From NCBI GenBank assembly GCA_002708825.1, contig PAPF01000003.1, positions 1 through 64,000 on the forward strand: DNA of 64,000 bases, given 5' to 3'. This document shows positions 47,101-56,026 of the stretch, piece after piece. The stretch is from Phyllobacteriaceae bacterium (lineage in GTDB: Bacteria > Pseudomonadota > Alphaproteobacteria > Rhizobiales > Rhizobiaceae). The notes beneath the pieces were generated by a model. It saw only the letters and a list, made by a program, of their open reading frames with translations. It did not search any database and was not told where the DNA came from. Position 1 is the stretch's first letter. Each line of letters starts with the position of its first letter. The translations under genes and the position numbers were made by a program.

Positions 47101-47399
47101 AGGTGTTCGAGAAGTACCGGCGCACGGTGCTCGGGTCAGGCATGCTCGGTGTCAAGGGTCGGGTCCAGCGGGAAGGGGAAGTGGTCCATATTGTCGCCCG
47201 GGAGTTGATCGACCTGTCTTCCGAGCTGGCGAGTGTGGGAACGCGGGACGCGGCCTTTCCACTTCCACATGGGCGGGGCGACGAGTTACATCATGGGTCG
47301 CCGGCGCCCGATCCGCGTGGGATGCCGAAGCCGCGGGATATGTTCGATCCCTATGGTCACATCGACGAAATCAGGGTGAAAACCCGGGATTTTCGTTAG
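44139..47399 (+). CDS. dnaE2: Error-prone DNA polymerase DnaE2
   Basis: A 1086-residue C-family polymerase that carries out translesion synthesis with ImuA and ImuB. The N-terminal PHP domain begins [19 protein letters not shown]; the catalytic aspartates are in [15 protein letters not shown] and nearby; the C-terminal OB-type segment is [20 protein letters not shown]. The length is typical for DnaE2 and shorter than DnaE1. The ATGA overlap with imuB indicates coupled translation. Confidence 0.95.
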   Translation: MSGPRYAELQVTTHFSFLRGASSCDELFARAAELGIAALGIVDRNSLAGVVRALEASRQTGVRLVVGCRLDLADALPVLVYPTDRAAYARLCRLLSLGKSRAGKGKCHLEWADLVAYGEGLITVLVPHRADDECALHLRWLREAFGDRAYLALTLRRRPNDQLRLWQLSNLAAAARVPTVVTNDVLFHEVGRQLMQDVVTAIRHNVTIDELGHRRERFADRYLKPAEEMHRLFDRYPEALARTIEIMDRCKFSLEELAYQYPEERLFPDLSPQQALEKLTWEGAAERYPEGLPDKVRANLNHELALIEKLDYAPYFLTVNAIVRFARSKDILCQGRGSAANSAVCYVLGVTSVDPDRNDLLFERFVSEERREPPDIDVDFEHERREEVIQWVYQTYGRERAALCSTVIRYRSKGALRDVGKALGLTEDLTKTLSSQVWGWSEGVEQKHAEELNLNLGDRRLRLVMELAHQLVGTPRHLSQHPGGFVLTHDRLDELVPIEPAAMEDRQVIEWDKDDIDVLKFMKVDVLALGMLSCMRRAFDLLAEHKDIRLDLATIPAEDPRTYAMIRKADTLGTFQIESRAQMAMLPRIKPRTFYDLVIEVAIVRPGPIQGDMVHPYLRRREGKEDVTFPKPELEAVLGKTLGVPLFQEQAMRVAIECAGFTAGEADRLRRAMATFKHTGGVSKFGTKLIEGMVGNGYDREFAERTFRQLEGFGSYGFPESHAASFALIAYASSWMKCWHPDAFCCALLNAQPMGFYAPAQIVRDARDHGVEVRPVCINASRWDCTLEPIKGDDSRFAVRLGLRLVKSLGNAEAARLVSCREDGGFASVDDLWRRAAIPAAALVELADADAFRPSLGLARREALWAIKALRDEPLPLFAAAANREAGIVPEQAEPAVFLKPMEAGREGVEDYGHLGLSLRRHPVSFLRSDLTRRRFVTCAEAVALRDGRWVDVAGLVLVRQRPGSAKGVMFITLEDETTVANLVVWSKVFEKYRRTVLGSGMLGVKGRVQREGEVVHIVARELIDLSSELASVGTRDAAFPLPHGRGDELHHGSPAPDPRGMPKPRDMFDPYGHIDEIRVKTRDFR

Positions 47400-47662
47400 C
47401 TTAGGTGGCGAGCTGATCGGTGCCGCCGGAGGATCTGTTTGCCGGTATCCATTTGAAAGGCATCAAAGGACACGCGAACACACATTATATCATATGTGTA
47501 TGGCCCCCATACGGATTTTTATTTGTGACTTCGCCCTCGAGATCATAGCGTTGCTTCGAGTTGGGTTGAGTAGGGCCGCTTCCGAAGGCTGCGCCCAGCG
47601 ATTTCCAAAATTCAACGCGTTTGCCAACCGGACGCGCTTCGTACCCCGCAAAGGAACACTAA
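47400..47662 (+). other. Intergenic region upstream of leucine dehydrogenase
   Basis: About 260 bp with no gene. A short dyad ACACAT (47480-47485) / ATGTGT (47494-47499) lies in an AT-rich patch and may be an operator or promoter element. AAAGGAA at 47649-47655 is the likely ribosome-binding site for the next gene. Confidence 0.4.
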
Positions 47663-48724
47663 ATGGAAGTTACGGCCCGTCCCGATTATCGCGGGCATGA
47701 AAAAGTGGTCTTTGCGAATGACCCGGACTCTGGCCTGAAGGCAATCATCGCCGTCCACTCGACCGTCCTCGGTCCGGCCGCAGGCGGCTGCCGCATCTGG
47801 TCATATGAAACCGAGGCGGAAGCCTTGTCAGATGCCCTGAGGCTATCAAGGGGCATGACCTACAAGAACGCAATCGCGGGTCTCGATCTGGGCGGCGGCA
47901 AGTCCGTGATCATGCTGCAAAACGGGCAGCAAAAGACCAGGGCGATGATGCTCGCATTCGGCAAGGCGGTCGAAGAACTCAATGGCGACTATTACACCGC
48001 TGAAGATGTCGGTTCGACAACCGAGGACATGGCGGTCGTCCGCACGCAAACGAACTATGTTGCCGGTTTGTCCGAGGGCAAGTTCGCCAGTGGTAACCCT
48101 TCTCCCGTAACCGCGCGAGGCGTATTCGAAGGGATCAAACTGGCTTGCGCGACGGCGTTCAACGTTTCCCGCCTCGATGGTCTGCGCTTCGCGGTTCAGG
48201 GTGTCGGACATGTCGGATGGAACCTGTGCGAAATGCTGTATGCATCCGGCGCGGAGTTGATCATCTCAGATGTCAACCAAGAGCGCTGCCGATCGGCGGC
48301 CGAACGGTTCAGCGCCGAGATTGGAGATCCAGACCAGTTCCATGCTGTCGAGTGCGATGTCTACGCGCCATGCGCGCTCGGCGGGACCTTGAACACCGTG
48401 TCGATTCCAGAAATCAAGGCAAGGATTGTCGCCGGCGCGGCAAACAATCAGCTCGCCCGCGAATCCGACGCTGACCAACTTTTCAAGGCGGGGATCCTCT
48501 ATATGCCCGATTTTCTGATCAATGCGGGTGGCATCTTGAACGCTGCCGCCGAGATCAAGAAGATCGCTGACAATGGCTGGGTGGATGAGCAGATCGCCGT
48601 CCTTGTCAGCACCATGCAGAGCGTGCTCAAAGGATCCCAGGCGGAAAACCGATCTCCACATCACATCGCGATGGGCATGGCAGAGGACCGGGTCAACGCG
48701 GCCAGACTTGCGGCGGCCGAGTAG
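47663..48724 (+). CDS. Leucine/branched-chain amino acid dehydrogenase
   Basis: A 353-residue Glu/Leu/Phe/Val dehydrogenase that deaminates leucine-type amino acids to keto acids with NAD. The catalytic Lys region is RGMTYKNAIAGLDLGGGKSV, the Asp is in YYTAEDVGSTTEDM, and the nucleotide fold is FAVQGVGHVGWNLCEML. It matches Bacillus leucine dehydrogenase along its length. It stands apart from the ABC transporter cluster, although deamination would fit with amino acid catabolism there. Confidence 0.9.
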   Translation: MEVTARPDYRGHEKVVFANDPDSGLKAIIAVHSTVLGPAAGGCRIWSYETEAEALSDALRLSRGMTYKNAIAGLDLGGGKSVIMLQNGQQKTRAMMLAFGKAVEELNGDYYTAEDVGSTTEDMAVVRTQTNYVAGLSEGKFASGNPSPVTARGVFEGIKLACATAFNVSRLDGLRFAVQGVGHVGWNLCEMLYASGAELIISDVNQERCRSAAERFSAEIGDPDQFHAVECDVYAPCALGGTLNTVSIPEIKARIVAGAANNQLARESDADQLFKAGILYMPDFLINAGGILNAAAEIKKIADNGWVDEQIAVLVSTMQSVLKGSQAENRSPHHIAMGMAEDRVNAARLAAAE

Positions 48725-48751
48725 GGAGGGGACTCCCCATATCCGGATCAC

Positions 48752-49474
48752 ATGACGCAGGACAGGGACGAACGGCCGAACAGTATCGGGTCATCCGGTA
48801 ATGAGGCGCACCTCACACACTCCGCCAGACAGCATCTCCGAAACGCCAACCAGTCGCGTTTCGGCGGCTGGCGAGCGACTGCGACCCAACACAGTCCGCT
48901 CGAAGACGCCCAGGCGATCGTAACGGGGACCGTGCTCGCAACACTCGGCGTTGCCCTGCTCGCCCACCTGAATTTCCTGACAAGCGGCGTGGCAGGTCTC
49001 GCGCTCATCATCTCCTACACCTTTGGCATCAATGTCGGGCTTGCCTTCTTCCTGATCAACCTGCCTTTCTTCGCGCTGGCCGCTCTGCGCATGGGAAGGG
49101 CTTTTACGGTCAAGACCTTCGTCGCCATCGCCGCGCTCTCGGCGATGATCGGAGTTCAGCCACAGGTGTTCACATTTGGCGAGATCGATCCTTTCGTCGG
49201 CGCGGTTGTCGCAGGTCTTCTGATCGGTTTCGCTTTGCTGGCCCTGTTCCGGCACAGAGCGAGCCTCGGTGGAGCAGGCATCCTTGCGATCTTTCTGCAG
49301 GAGAGGTTCGGTTGGCGCGCGGGCCTCACCCAATTGGTCGTCGACATGGCGATCCTCGGCCTGGCCTTTTTGGTGGTTGATCGGACGTCTGTCCTCTACT
49401 CGCTGGTCGGAGCGATCGTTTTGAACGGCTTCCTTGCCATCAATCACCGAAGTGACCGGTACATTGCAAAATAG
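48752..49474 (+). CDS. YitT-family membrane protein
   Basis: A 240-residue integral membrane protein with about five or six hydrophobic segments from residue 55 on (GTVLATLGVALLAHLNFL, VGLAFFLINLPFFALAALRM, AVVAGLLIGFALLALF, VDMAILGLAFLVV). The hydrophilic N-terminal 50 residues are unusual in composition. YitT (DUF161) proteins are of uncertain function, probably transporters. It follows the leucine dehydrogenase by 27 bp on the same strand, so the two may be co-transcribed. Confidence 0.85.
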   Translation: MTQDRDERPNSIGSSGNEAHLTHSARQHLRNANQSRFGGWRATATQHSPLEDAQAIVTGTVLATLGVALLAHLNFLTSGVAGLALIISYTFGINVGLAFFLINLPFFALAALRMGRAFTVKTFVAIAALSAMIGVQPQVFTFGEIDPFVGAVVAGLLIGFALLALFRHRASLGGAGILAIFLQERFGWRAGLTQLVVDMAILGLAFLVVDRTSVLYSLVGAIVLNGFLAINHRSDRYIAK

Positions 49475-49476
49475 TG

Positions 49477-50403
49477 TCAGGTCTTGTGGCCACCGAACAA
49501 CGCGCCGATATCCGATTTTTCCTCGGCAACGATTTCCTTCAGGATCTCGACGAAACTGTCGACCGGTCGTCCCCGTGGCTTGCCCTTGGGAAAGATCATG
49601 ATCGCGTTGTGGAGCGGCGCCGGAACGAACGGTCTTGCGACCACACCTCCGTGCAGGTAGTCCCGCACGATGTGCGGATTGACGACGGCGACGCCAACCC
49701 CCTGCATCACGAGCGAGCAGGTTATCGCGCTGTACGATGTTTCGATCGTCTGGGCGACATCCACATTGGCGTCCAGAAGTATCCGATCCATGAGAACGCG
49801 GGGCGGATCGCCTCGCGGGAAAGTAATGAAGCGTTCACCGGCGAGATCCTGGGGCGTCACCACCTCCTTTTCGGCAAGAGGATGAGACTCGTGCATGATG
49901 CAGACGCCGTCGGCAGCATAGAGCAACTCCCATTCGATCCCCTCCTCGACACCTGGAAACGAAATAATGCCGAGATCGCAGGTGTGTTCGCCGACCCACC
50001 GTGACAACAGGCTGGAATGGGCGGTCTGAATGGAAAGTTTGACTTCCGGGAACCGATCCGTGAACCGTTTTACAGCCCGGGGAACGATCGAGAGCGACAG
50101 CGTCTGCACGGCTCCGAGCCGCAGAATTCCGCTCCCCGATCTTCGGATTCGGCCGGCCGCCTCGGTCAGTCTTTGCAGCCCGATGAAGCTCCGTTGGACC
50201 TCTTCGAAGAGGGCCCGTGCGTCGGCTGTAGGCACCAGTTTGCCCGGTACCCTCTCAAACAGCTTGAGACCGGTTTCCTTTTCCAGCCGCGAGATCGAGC
50301 GGCTGATGTTTGGTTGCGAGGTGTGCATTATCCCGGCTGCGGCGGTCATGGAACCTGTCCGCATGACGGCCTGGAAGGCCTCGAAATGACTTAGTCTGAT
50401 CAT
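49477..50403 (-). CDS. LysR-family regulator, NocR/OccR-like
   Basis: A 308-residue LysR regulator. The N-terminal helix-turn-helix is HFEAFQAVMRTGSMTAAAGI continuing HTSQPNISRSISRLE; the periplasmic-binding-like effector domain follows. ATG at 50403 (MIRLSHFEAFQ) is chosen over the longer frame. It is divergent from the ABC transporter operon. Its subgroup resembles the opine-responsive NocR/OccR activators, in line with an opine-oxidase-like dehydrogenase in that operon. Confidence 0.88.
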   Translation of the reverse strand: MIRLSHFEAFQAVMRTGSMTAAAGIMHTSQPNISRSISRLEKETGLKLFERVPGKLVPTADARALFEEVQRSFIGLQRLTEAAGRIRRSGSGILRLGAVQTLSLSIVPRAVKRFTDRFPEVKLSIQTAHSSLLSRWVGEHTCDLGIISFPGVEEGIEWELLYAADGVCIMHESHPLAEKEVVTPQDLAGERFITFPRGDPPRVLMDRILLDANVDVAQTIETSYSAITCSLVMQGVGVAVVNPHIVRDYLHGGVVARPFVPAPLHNAIMIFPKGKPRGRPVDSFVEILKEIVAEEKSDIGALFGGHKT

Positions 50404-50648
50404 CCTACCGCGACTCTGCCGAAAGCCTGGGCCACATAGGTGCACCGAAAGCCGGGTGAAATTTCAAGATGGGACTCACCGTCATCGCCTCACGTTCATT
50501 CGACCGAAGCATATCAATACTGAATAAGCCCCATGCATATTTTTATTTGCGGTGTCATATTGCTGTCAATAGCGTGAATAAATGCAGGGGCGTCACCTTC
50601 CGTTAATAGATCTTCCCTGCTGGACGACCCAACCAGAGGGAGAAGAAA
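50404..50648. promoter_or_regulatory. Divergent promoter region of the LysR gene and the ABC operon
   Basis: The stretch 50510-50585 is strikingly AT-rich (including GCATATTTTTATTTGC at 50533-50548) within GC-rich surroundings. It probably holds the LysR-binding site and promoter of the transporter operon. AGAGGGAGAAG just before 50649 is the ribosome-binding site. I did not define a unique T-N11-A box. Confidence 0.5.
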
Positions 50649-51686
50649 ATGAAACAGGTAGGTATTCCGCTCATTCTTGCCGCCATGGCGATCAGCACGC
50701 CGGCGCTCGCGCAGGAAACACTGTATTTGGCCGGCTACGGCGGCAGCTTTCAAAAGATGATGGAAGAAGATGTTCTTCCCGCTTTCGAAGCTGAACACGA
50801 CGTCAAGATCACCTACGTCGCCGGACGGTCGGCCGAGACCGTCGCGAAACTGCAGGCCCAGAAAGGCAATCAGGAAATCAATGTCGCCATCGTTGATGAT
50901 GGTCCGATGTTCCAGGCAATCGAGTTCGGGTTCTGCGACGCTGTGAGCGACGCTCCAGTGTATTCCAGCGTCTACGATCTTGCCGGCCCCGCCAGCTTCA
51001 GTGGCAAGGCGGTCGGTATCGGCCTTGTCGCAACCGGCATCACCTACAACACGGAAGCCTTCAAGAAGAACGGTTGGGCCGCACCGAAGTCGTGGAACGA
51101 CTTGCTCGACCCCAAATTCGAACAACGTGCATCTTCATCCCCTATCGGGGGCACCTACGGGCTCCATATGCTGGTGAAGTTCGCCCAGCTCAACGGCGGC
51201 GGTGAAGATAACATCGAACCTGGCTTTGACTTGGTCCGCGAGAAACTCGTGCCGAACATCCTGAGCTGGACATCTTCGAACGACCAGCTCGCCCAGATGT
51301 TCCAGAACGGAGAGATCGACATCGCGGTATGGGGGAGCGGCCGTGCGCTTGCCCTGAAGAAGTCCGGTTTCCCGGTTGACTTCGTTTATCCGGAGGAAGG
51401 TGCTGTCGCGCTCAGATCCGCTGTCTGCCCTGTCGTTGACAACAGTCAGCCGGAACTGTCCCAGGCGCTCGTTCAGTACCTCGTGTCGCCGGAAGTTCAG
51501 GCAAAGCTGGCCGCGGGCGCCGGCTTCGGTCCGGTCAACAAGGACACTCAACTGACTGACGAAGTGGCGGTCAGCGTGCCCTACGGTCCCGAAACCGTGA
51601 ACAAGATGACATCCGTTGACTGGAAGGTCATCAATGAGCGTCGTGCGGACTGGACCAATGAGTGGAACCGTACGGTCGAGCGCTGA
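50649..51686 (+). CDS. ABC transporter substrate-binding protein, PotD/PotF-like
   Basis: A 345-residue periplasmic binding protein. The signal peptide is MKQVGIPLILAAMAISTPAL with cleavage at ALA-QE. The mature part begins TLYLAGYGGSFQKMMEEDVL, typical of family 1 spermidine/putrescine and related binders, and PKSWNDLLDP is a conserved hinge segment. The substrate is unknown; the dehydrogenase genes downstream point to an opine, a D-amino acid or an N-substituted amino acid. First gene of a nine-kilobase rightward cluster. Confidence 0.9.
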   Translation: MKQVGIPLILAAMAISTPALAQETLYLAGYGGSFQKMMEEDVLPAFEAEHDVKITYVAGRSAETVAKLQAQKGNQEINVAIVDDGPMFQAIEFGFCDAVSDAPVYSSVYDLAGPASFSGKAVGIGLVATGITYNTEAFKKNGWAAPKSWNDLLDPKFEQRASSSPIGGTYGLHMLVKFAQLNGGGEDNIEPGFDLVREKLVPNILSWTSSNDQLAQMFQNGEIDIAVWGSGRALALKKSGFPVDFVYPEEGAVALRSAVCPVVDNSQPELSQALVQYLVSPEVQAKLAAGAGFGPVNKDTQLTDEVAVSVPYGPETVNKMTSVDWKVINERRADWTNEWNRTVER

Positions 51687-51737
51687 CAAGCAGCGTCGAC
51701 TGAACTTACTCTCTCCCTCGATCGCGAGCTGCTGCCA

Positions 51738-52805
51738 ATGAGTACAATGTCCCTGCGAGGCCTATCGAAATCCTTCGGTAACGTTCAGGCCGTCAACAAT
51801 CTCGACCTGAACGTGGAAGGCGGCGAGTTCCTCTCGCTTCTCGGTCCCTCGGGATGCGGAAAAACCACCACTCTGCAAATGGTTGCCGGCTTCTTGCCGC
51901 CGACCGCCGGAAAAGTGCTCGTCGAGGGAGAGGATATCACCTATGTCGTGCCCGAAAAGCGCGACATGGGGATCGTCTTCCAGAGTTACGCCCTGTTTCC
52001 ACATATGACGATCGCCCAGAATGTCGGTTTCGGTCTCGAAATGCGGAAGATGAAGCGTCCGCAATTGCAGGAGCGGGTCGATGAGGCTCTCTCCATGGTC
52101 CGCCTGTCCGGCCTCGAGGACCGCTATCCGAGCCAGTTATCGGGGGGACAGCGTCAACGCGTCGCGATAGCACGCGTCCTCGCCATTCGACCGCGTGTCC
52201 TGCTTCTGGACGAACCGATGTCCAATCTGGATGCCAAGCTGCGCGGCGACATGCATGTCGAATTGCGCGCGCTCCAGCGTCGCCTGGGGATCACCACCAT
52301 ACTAGTGACCCATGATCAGGTCGAAGCCATGACGATGAGCGACCGCATCGCCGTCATGACTGGCGGAAAGATCGCGGAACTGGGAACACCTCAACAGGTC
52401 TATGACAAACCGGTCTCCGAGTTCGCCTATCGGTTTCTCGGACAGACCAACGAGATCAACGGCGAGATCTCAGTAAGCGATGCTGGCTCAACCGCTGTCC
52501 GGGTCGGTTCGGCGTCCATTCCTGTCGAAGCCAGTGAGGCCCCTCAGGGTGGTGCGATCAAGCTGTTCGTTCGGCCCGAGCGCCTTCGCATCTGTCCGGC
52601 CGACAATTCCAAGGTAAAAGGCAAGATCACAACCCGCCTCTTCCTCGGCGGTGTCTGGTTCTACGACATCGACAGCGACATTGGTCATTTGCGCGTCTCG
52701 GCGCCGAACCTCGGCGCTGCCCAGGCAGACGAGGGCGAGACCGTCGGAATCGACTGGAACCCCGGCGATATGCAGGTCGCAACCCCGGAGGTGGCAAATG
52801 GCTGA
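51738..52805 (+). CDS. ABC transporter ATPase, PotA-like
   Basis: A 355-residue ATPase of the importer in this operon. Walker A is LLGPSGCGKTTTLQMVAG, the signature is LSGGQRQRVAIARVLAI, and Walker B is VLLLDEPMSNLDAKLR. The C-terminal TOBE domain (residues about 280-350) is present. It overlaps the first permease gene by 8 bp. Confidence 0.95.
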   Translation: MSTMSLRGLSKSFGNVQAVNNLDLNVEGGEFLSLLGPSGCGKTTTLQMVAGFLPPTAGKVLVEGEDITYVVPEKRDMGIVFQSYALFPHMTIAQNVGFGLEMRKMKRPQLQERVDEALSMVRLSGLEDRYPSQLSGGQRQRVAIARVLAIRPRVLLLDEPMSNLDAKLRGDMHVELRALQRRLGITTILVTHDQVEAMTMSDRIAVMTGGKIAELGTPQQVYDKPVSEFAYRFLGQTNEINGEISVSDAGSTAVRVGSASIPVEASEAPQGGAIKLFVRPERLRICPADNSKVKGKITTRLFLGGVWFYDIDSDIGHLRVSAPNLGAAQADEGETVGIDWNPGDMQVATPEVANG

Positions 52806-53667
52806 TGCGGCACTTCGCCAGAGCAGTGCTCCCTGGCTCCTTTCCCTTCCCTCCCTTCTGCTGTTTGTCGGGCTACTCGCCGTGCCGATGGCGCTGACCG
52901 CTGTGCTGTCGTTCCATGTTTTCGAGGGAATGCGCGGGATCCAGCCCACCTTCACGATCGCGAACTACGTTCAGGTCCTGACCGACGGCTACTACTACGA
53001 GCTTTTCCTGCGTACGGGGCTGATGTCGCTCGGCGTCACGGCGATTTGCGTTCTTATCGGTGTCCCGGAAACGCTAATCCTGGCGAAGATGCGGCCGGCC
53101 CTTCAGGGGACGTTCTTCGTCGTCATTCTCGGGCCCCTGCTGATCTCTGTCGTCGTCCGCACGCTTGGCTGGCAGATCCTTCTGGGACGCCAGGGACCGG
53201 TCAATTCCGCACTCCTTTCCCTCGGACTTGTCGAGGAGCCCGTCCGGTTTCTCTATTCAATGACCGGTGTCGTCATAGTGCTGACCCATGTCCTGCTGCC
53301 ATTCATGATCGTTGCAATCTGGAGCGCGCTGCAGAAACTTGACGGCCAGGTGGCACACGCGGCCAGATCGCTCGGGGCAGGGCCGATCACCACCTTCCGC
53401 AGGGTTGTCCTTCCGCAATTGATGCCAGGCATTCTGTCGGGCGCGATCATCGTCTTCACCCTCGCTGCGTCCGCTTTTGCGACGCCTGCCATCATCGGCG
53501 GCCGCAGGGTCAAGGTCGTCACGACGGCCATCTACGATGAATTCCTTACGTCACTGAACTGGCCGTTGGGCGCAGCCATCGCAATCATGCTTCTGATCGC
53601 CATCGTCGCCGTGGTTCTCGGCTCAAACAGGCTCGTTGAGCGCCGTTTCAAGCAGGTGTTCGCATGA
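52798..53667 (+). CDS. ABC transporter permease, PotB-like
   Basis: A 289-residue membrane protein with six hydrophobic segments and the EAA-type loop HAARSLGAGPITTFRRVVLP that docks on the ATPase. ATG at 52798 lies in the end of the ATPase gene; a longer frame starting upstream is a shadow. It overlaps the second permease by 4 bp. Confidence 0.93.
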   Translation: MADAALRQSSAPWLLSLPSLLLFVGLLAVPMALTAVLSFHVFEGMRGIQPTFTIANYVQVLTDGYYYELFLRTGLMSLGVTAICVLIGVPETLILAKMRPALQGTFFVVILGPLLISVVVRTLGWQILLGRQGPVNSALLSLGLVEEPVRFLYSMTGVVIVLTHVLLPFMIVAIWSALQKLDGQVAHAARSLGAGPITTFRRVVLPQLMPGILSGAIIVFTLAASAFATPAIIGGRRVKVVTTAIYDEFLTSLNWPLGAAIAIMLLIAIVAVVLGSNRLVERRFKQVFA

Positions 53668-54473
53668 GCAACAAGAGAATTGATCAAAATGGACCGATTG
53701 CCCTGGCGTTTCACGTCCTGCTGACCGTGTTCATCCTGGCGCCGCTTGTTGTTGTGGTCGTCGCCTCTTTCTCCGACAAAGACTTCATCTCCATGCCGTT
53801 CGATGGCGCATCCCTGCGTTGGTATCGGGAAATCCTCGATGCACCTGAACTGATCAGCGCATTCTGGCTTTCCATTCGGCTGGCTTTTGCGTCGGCGACA
53901 CTGGCTGCGGTCGTTGCCGTGCCGGCTGCTCTCGCGATCGCACGTCATCGTTTCGTCGGCCGCGATGCGGTCATGGCGTTCCTGATGTCGCCGATGATGA
54001 TCCCGCATGTGGTGCTGGGTGTCGCCTTCCTGCGCTTCTTCTCCATTATGGGCTGGACCGGCTCGTTCTTTGCGATGGTTCTGGTCCACGCGCTGATCGT
54101 TGTTCCCTTCTCCCTGCGTCTGACGCTTGCCGCGGTCATCGGCCTGGAACGCGACGCCGAGAATGCGGCAAGGTCGCTCGGTGCCTCTCGCTTCGTCGCC
54201 TTTCGCCGCATTCTTCTGCCGCTGATCATGCCTGGCGTGGCGGGTGGTTGGGTTCTGTGCTTCATCCAGAGTTTCGACGAAGTCACCATGACGATCTTCG
54301 TGGCGACGCCCGGGACGACGACATTGCCCGTCGCGCTCTATCACCGGATAGCATTCCTGTCAGATCCCGTGACCACCTCGGTGTCGACCGTGATGATCGT
54401 CGGAACGGTGGTCTTCATGTTTGCTCTCGACCGGATCGTGGGGCTGGACAAAGTCTTGATCGGAAAAAAATAG
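53664..54473 (+). CDS. ABC transporter permease, PotC-like
   Basis: A 269-residue membrane protein with six hydrophobic segments and the EAA loop NAARSLGASRFVAFRRILLP. The N-terminal segment starts QNGPIALAFHVLLTVFILAP. It completes a binding protein-ATPase-two permease importer of the polyamine/opine/Fe type. A gap of about 100 bp follows before the dehydrogenase genes. Confidence 0.93.
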   Translation: MSNKRIDQNGPIALAFHVLLTVFILAPLVVVVVASFSDKDFISMPFDGASLRWYREILDAPELISAFWLSIRLAFASATLAAVVAVPAALAIARHRFVGRDAVMAFLMSPMMIPHVVLGVAFLRFFSIMGWTGSFFAMVLVHALIVVPFSLRLTLAAVIGLERDAENAARSLGASRFVAFRRILLPLIMPGVAGGWVLCFIQSFDEVTMTIFVATPGTTTLPVALYHRIAFLSDPVTTSVSTVMIVGTVVFMFALDRIVGLDKVLIGKK

Positions 54474-54570
54474 GGCCGCCGAAGCCCGCAGTTCCCCGCT
54501 TCGTTGCGGGAGGACGGGAAAACTATGCCGAGAACCGGGAATGGAAACCAGGAAGGGTGAGAACACGAGG

Positions 54571-55707
54571 ATGAGCAAGCGGCAAATGACCGTGGTAGGA
54601 GGCGGCCTTCTTGGAGCGGCGATCGCATATGGCGCCGCGCGCGCCGGCACGAGTGTGCGCATACTCGACCAGGGCGACAGCGCCTTGCGCGCTTCACGCG
54701 GCAATTTCGGCCTCGTCTGGGTCCACGGGAAAGGCACGACCATGCCCGACTACGTCCAATGGTCCAAGGAGGGTCTGCGACTCTGGCCGGAATTGCAGAA
54801 TGAACTCATGGAGCTCACCGGCGTCGATGCCGGTCTGCAGCAGCCCGGTGGGTTCTGGCTCGGCTTTGACGAAAAGGACGTCGAAGCCCGCGCGGTGGCA
54901 CTCGACAAGATCAACCAGGATGGCGGCGATGTCCCGTTCCAGATGATGGATCGGGCCGAACTCAGGCAATACCTGCCAGGCCTTGGCGATGCCGTGGTTG
55001 GAGGAAGCTTCTGCTCTCTCGAAGGTCAGGCCAATCCCCTCATGCTGCTTCGAGCCCTGCACGCTGCCTTGAAGGCGAAAGGCGTGGACATCATAAGTGG
55101 TGTCGACATCGCCAAGGTCGAACACGATGCCGCAACCGGCACGTTCGTCGCCATCGCCAAGGATGGGCAGCGCTGGAAAAGCGACCGGTTGGTTCTCGCA
55201 GCAGGACTCGGCAATGCAACGCTTGCGCCGCAGGTCGGGCTGCTCGCGCCAATCAAGCCTACCCGCGGACAGGTGTTGATCACCGAACGTCTGAAGCCAT
55301 TCCTCGACTACCCGACCAATAAATGCCGTCAGACGAAGGAAGGTACCGTTCAGCTCGGCTCGACGGCCGAAGACGTCGGGTATGATGACGGCACTTCCGC
55401 GGACAAGATCGAATGGCTCGCCCGCCGGGCTGTCGAAACCTTTCCAGTGCTCGGCCAGGCGCGCCTGGTCCGTGCCTGGGGCGCGTTAAGACCGCTCACC
55501 CCTGATGGCTATCCGATTTACCAGGAATCTGAGACCTGCCCGGGCGCCTTCGTCGTCAGCAGCCACAGTGGCGTAACACTCGCTGCCTCACATTGTTACG
55601 TCCTCGGGCCCTGGACCAGCGGTCTGACGCAGACACCGCGGGAATTCAAATCATTCCGCGGTGAGAGGTTCCTGGATCCCAATGCGAGTTTTTCCAATGG
55701 CTACTGA
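54571..55707 (+). CDS. FAD-dependent amino acid/opine dehydrogenase (DAO fold, HcnC/OoxB-like)
   Basis: A 378-residue flavoprotein of the D-amino-acid oxidase fold. The FAD-binding start is MTVVGGGLLGAAIAYGAARA. The C-terminal ACTIVE-type region is RAWGALRPLTPDGYPI and VVSSHSGVTLAASHC. It resembles HcnC, OoxB/SoxB and D-hydroxyproline dehydrogenases, which oxidise a secondary amine or amino acid. ATG at 54571 is preferred; an ATG at 54541 is in frame. It overlaps the 2Fe-2S gene by 11 bp. Confidence 0.88.
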   Translation: MSKRQMTVVGGGLLGAAIAYGAARAGTSVRILDQGDSALRASRGNFGLVWVHGKGTTMPDYVQWSKEGLRLWPELQNELMELTGVDAGLQQPGGFWLGFDEKDVEARAVALDKINQDGGDVPFQMMDRAELRQYLPGLGDAVVGGSFCSLEGQANPLMLLRALHAALKAKGVDIISGVDIAKVEHDAATGTFVAIAKDGQRWKSDRLVLAAGLGNATLAPQVGLLAPIKPTRGQVLITERLKPFLDYPTNKCRQTKEGTVQLGSTAEDVGYDDGTSADKIEWLARRAVETFPVLGQARLVRAWGALRPLTPDGYPIYQESETCPGAFVVSSHSGVTLAASHCYVLGPWTSGLTQTPREFKSFRGERFLDPNASFSNGY

Positions 55708-56026
55708 CACCTTCTTTTCAATTCCGGAACCTTCAGCGGCGGGAAGGGTGACCATCACATTCGAAGGCGAACCGTTGAGCGTGCCGGCCGGTATCAGCGT
55801 TGCGGCGGCCCTGCTGGCCGGCGGCGTCAAGACCTTCCGTTCCAGCGTCGTCGGCGGCGGGCCACGCGCACCCTATTGCATGATGGGCGTGTGCTTCGAG
55901 TGCCTCGTCGAAATTGATGGGGTCCCGGCCCGCCAGAGCTGCCTGATCCCTGTTCGTGAAGGGATGGCGATACGGCGGCAGATCGGGGCCGTGGAACTGC
56001 AGTTCGGCGCGGGAGAAGAGGCATGA
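55697..56026 (+). CDS. 2Fe-2S subunit, HcnA/OoxA N-terminal type
   Basis: A 109-residue ferredoxin-like protein with cysteines in PYCMMGVCFECLVEIDG and QSCLIPV, the plant-type 2Fe-2S pattern of HcnA and related small subunits. It should carry electrons between the two flavoproteins. ATG at 55697 overlaps the DAO-type gene; the next gene overlaps by 4 bp. Confidence 0.9.
   Translation: MATDTFFSIPEPSAAGRVTITFEGEPLSVPAGISVAAALLAGGVKTFRSSVVGGGPRAPYCMMGVCFECLVEIDGVPARQSCLIPVREGMAIRRQIGAVELQFGAGEEA

Noticed and set aside
54495-54510. CCCGC-ttcgtt-GCGGG stem between permease and dehydrogenase as a terminator
   Set aside because: The stem is only 5 bp with no T-run; genes on both sides look functionally linked, so read-through is expected.
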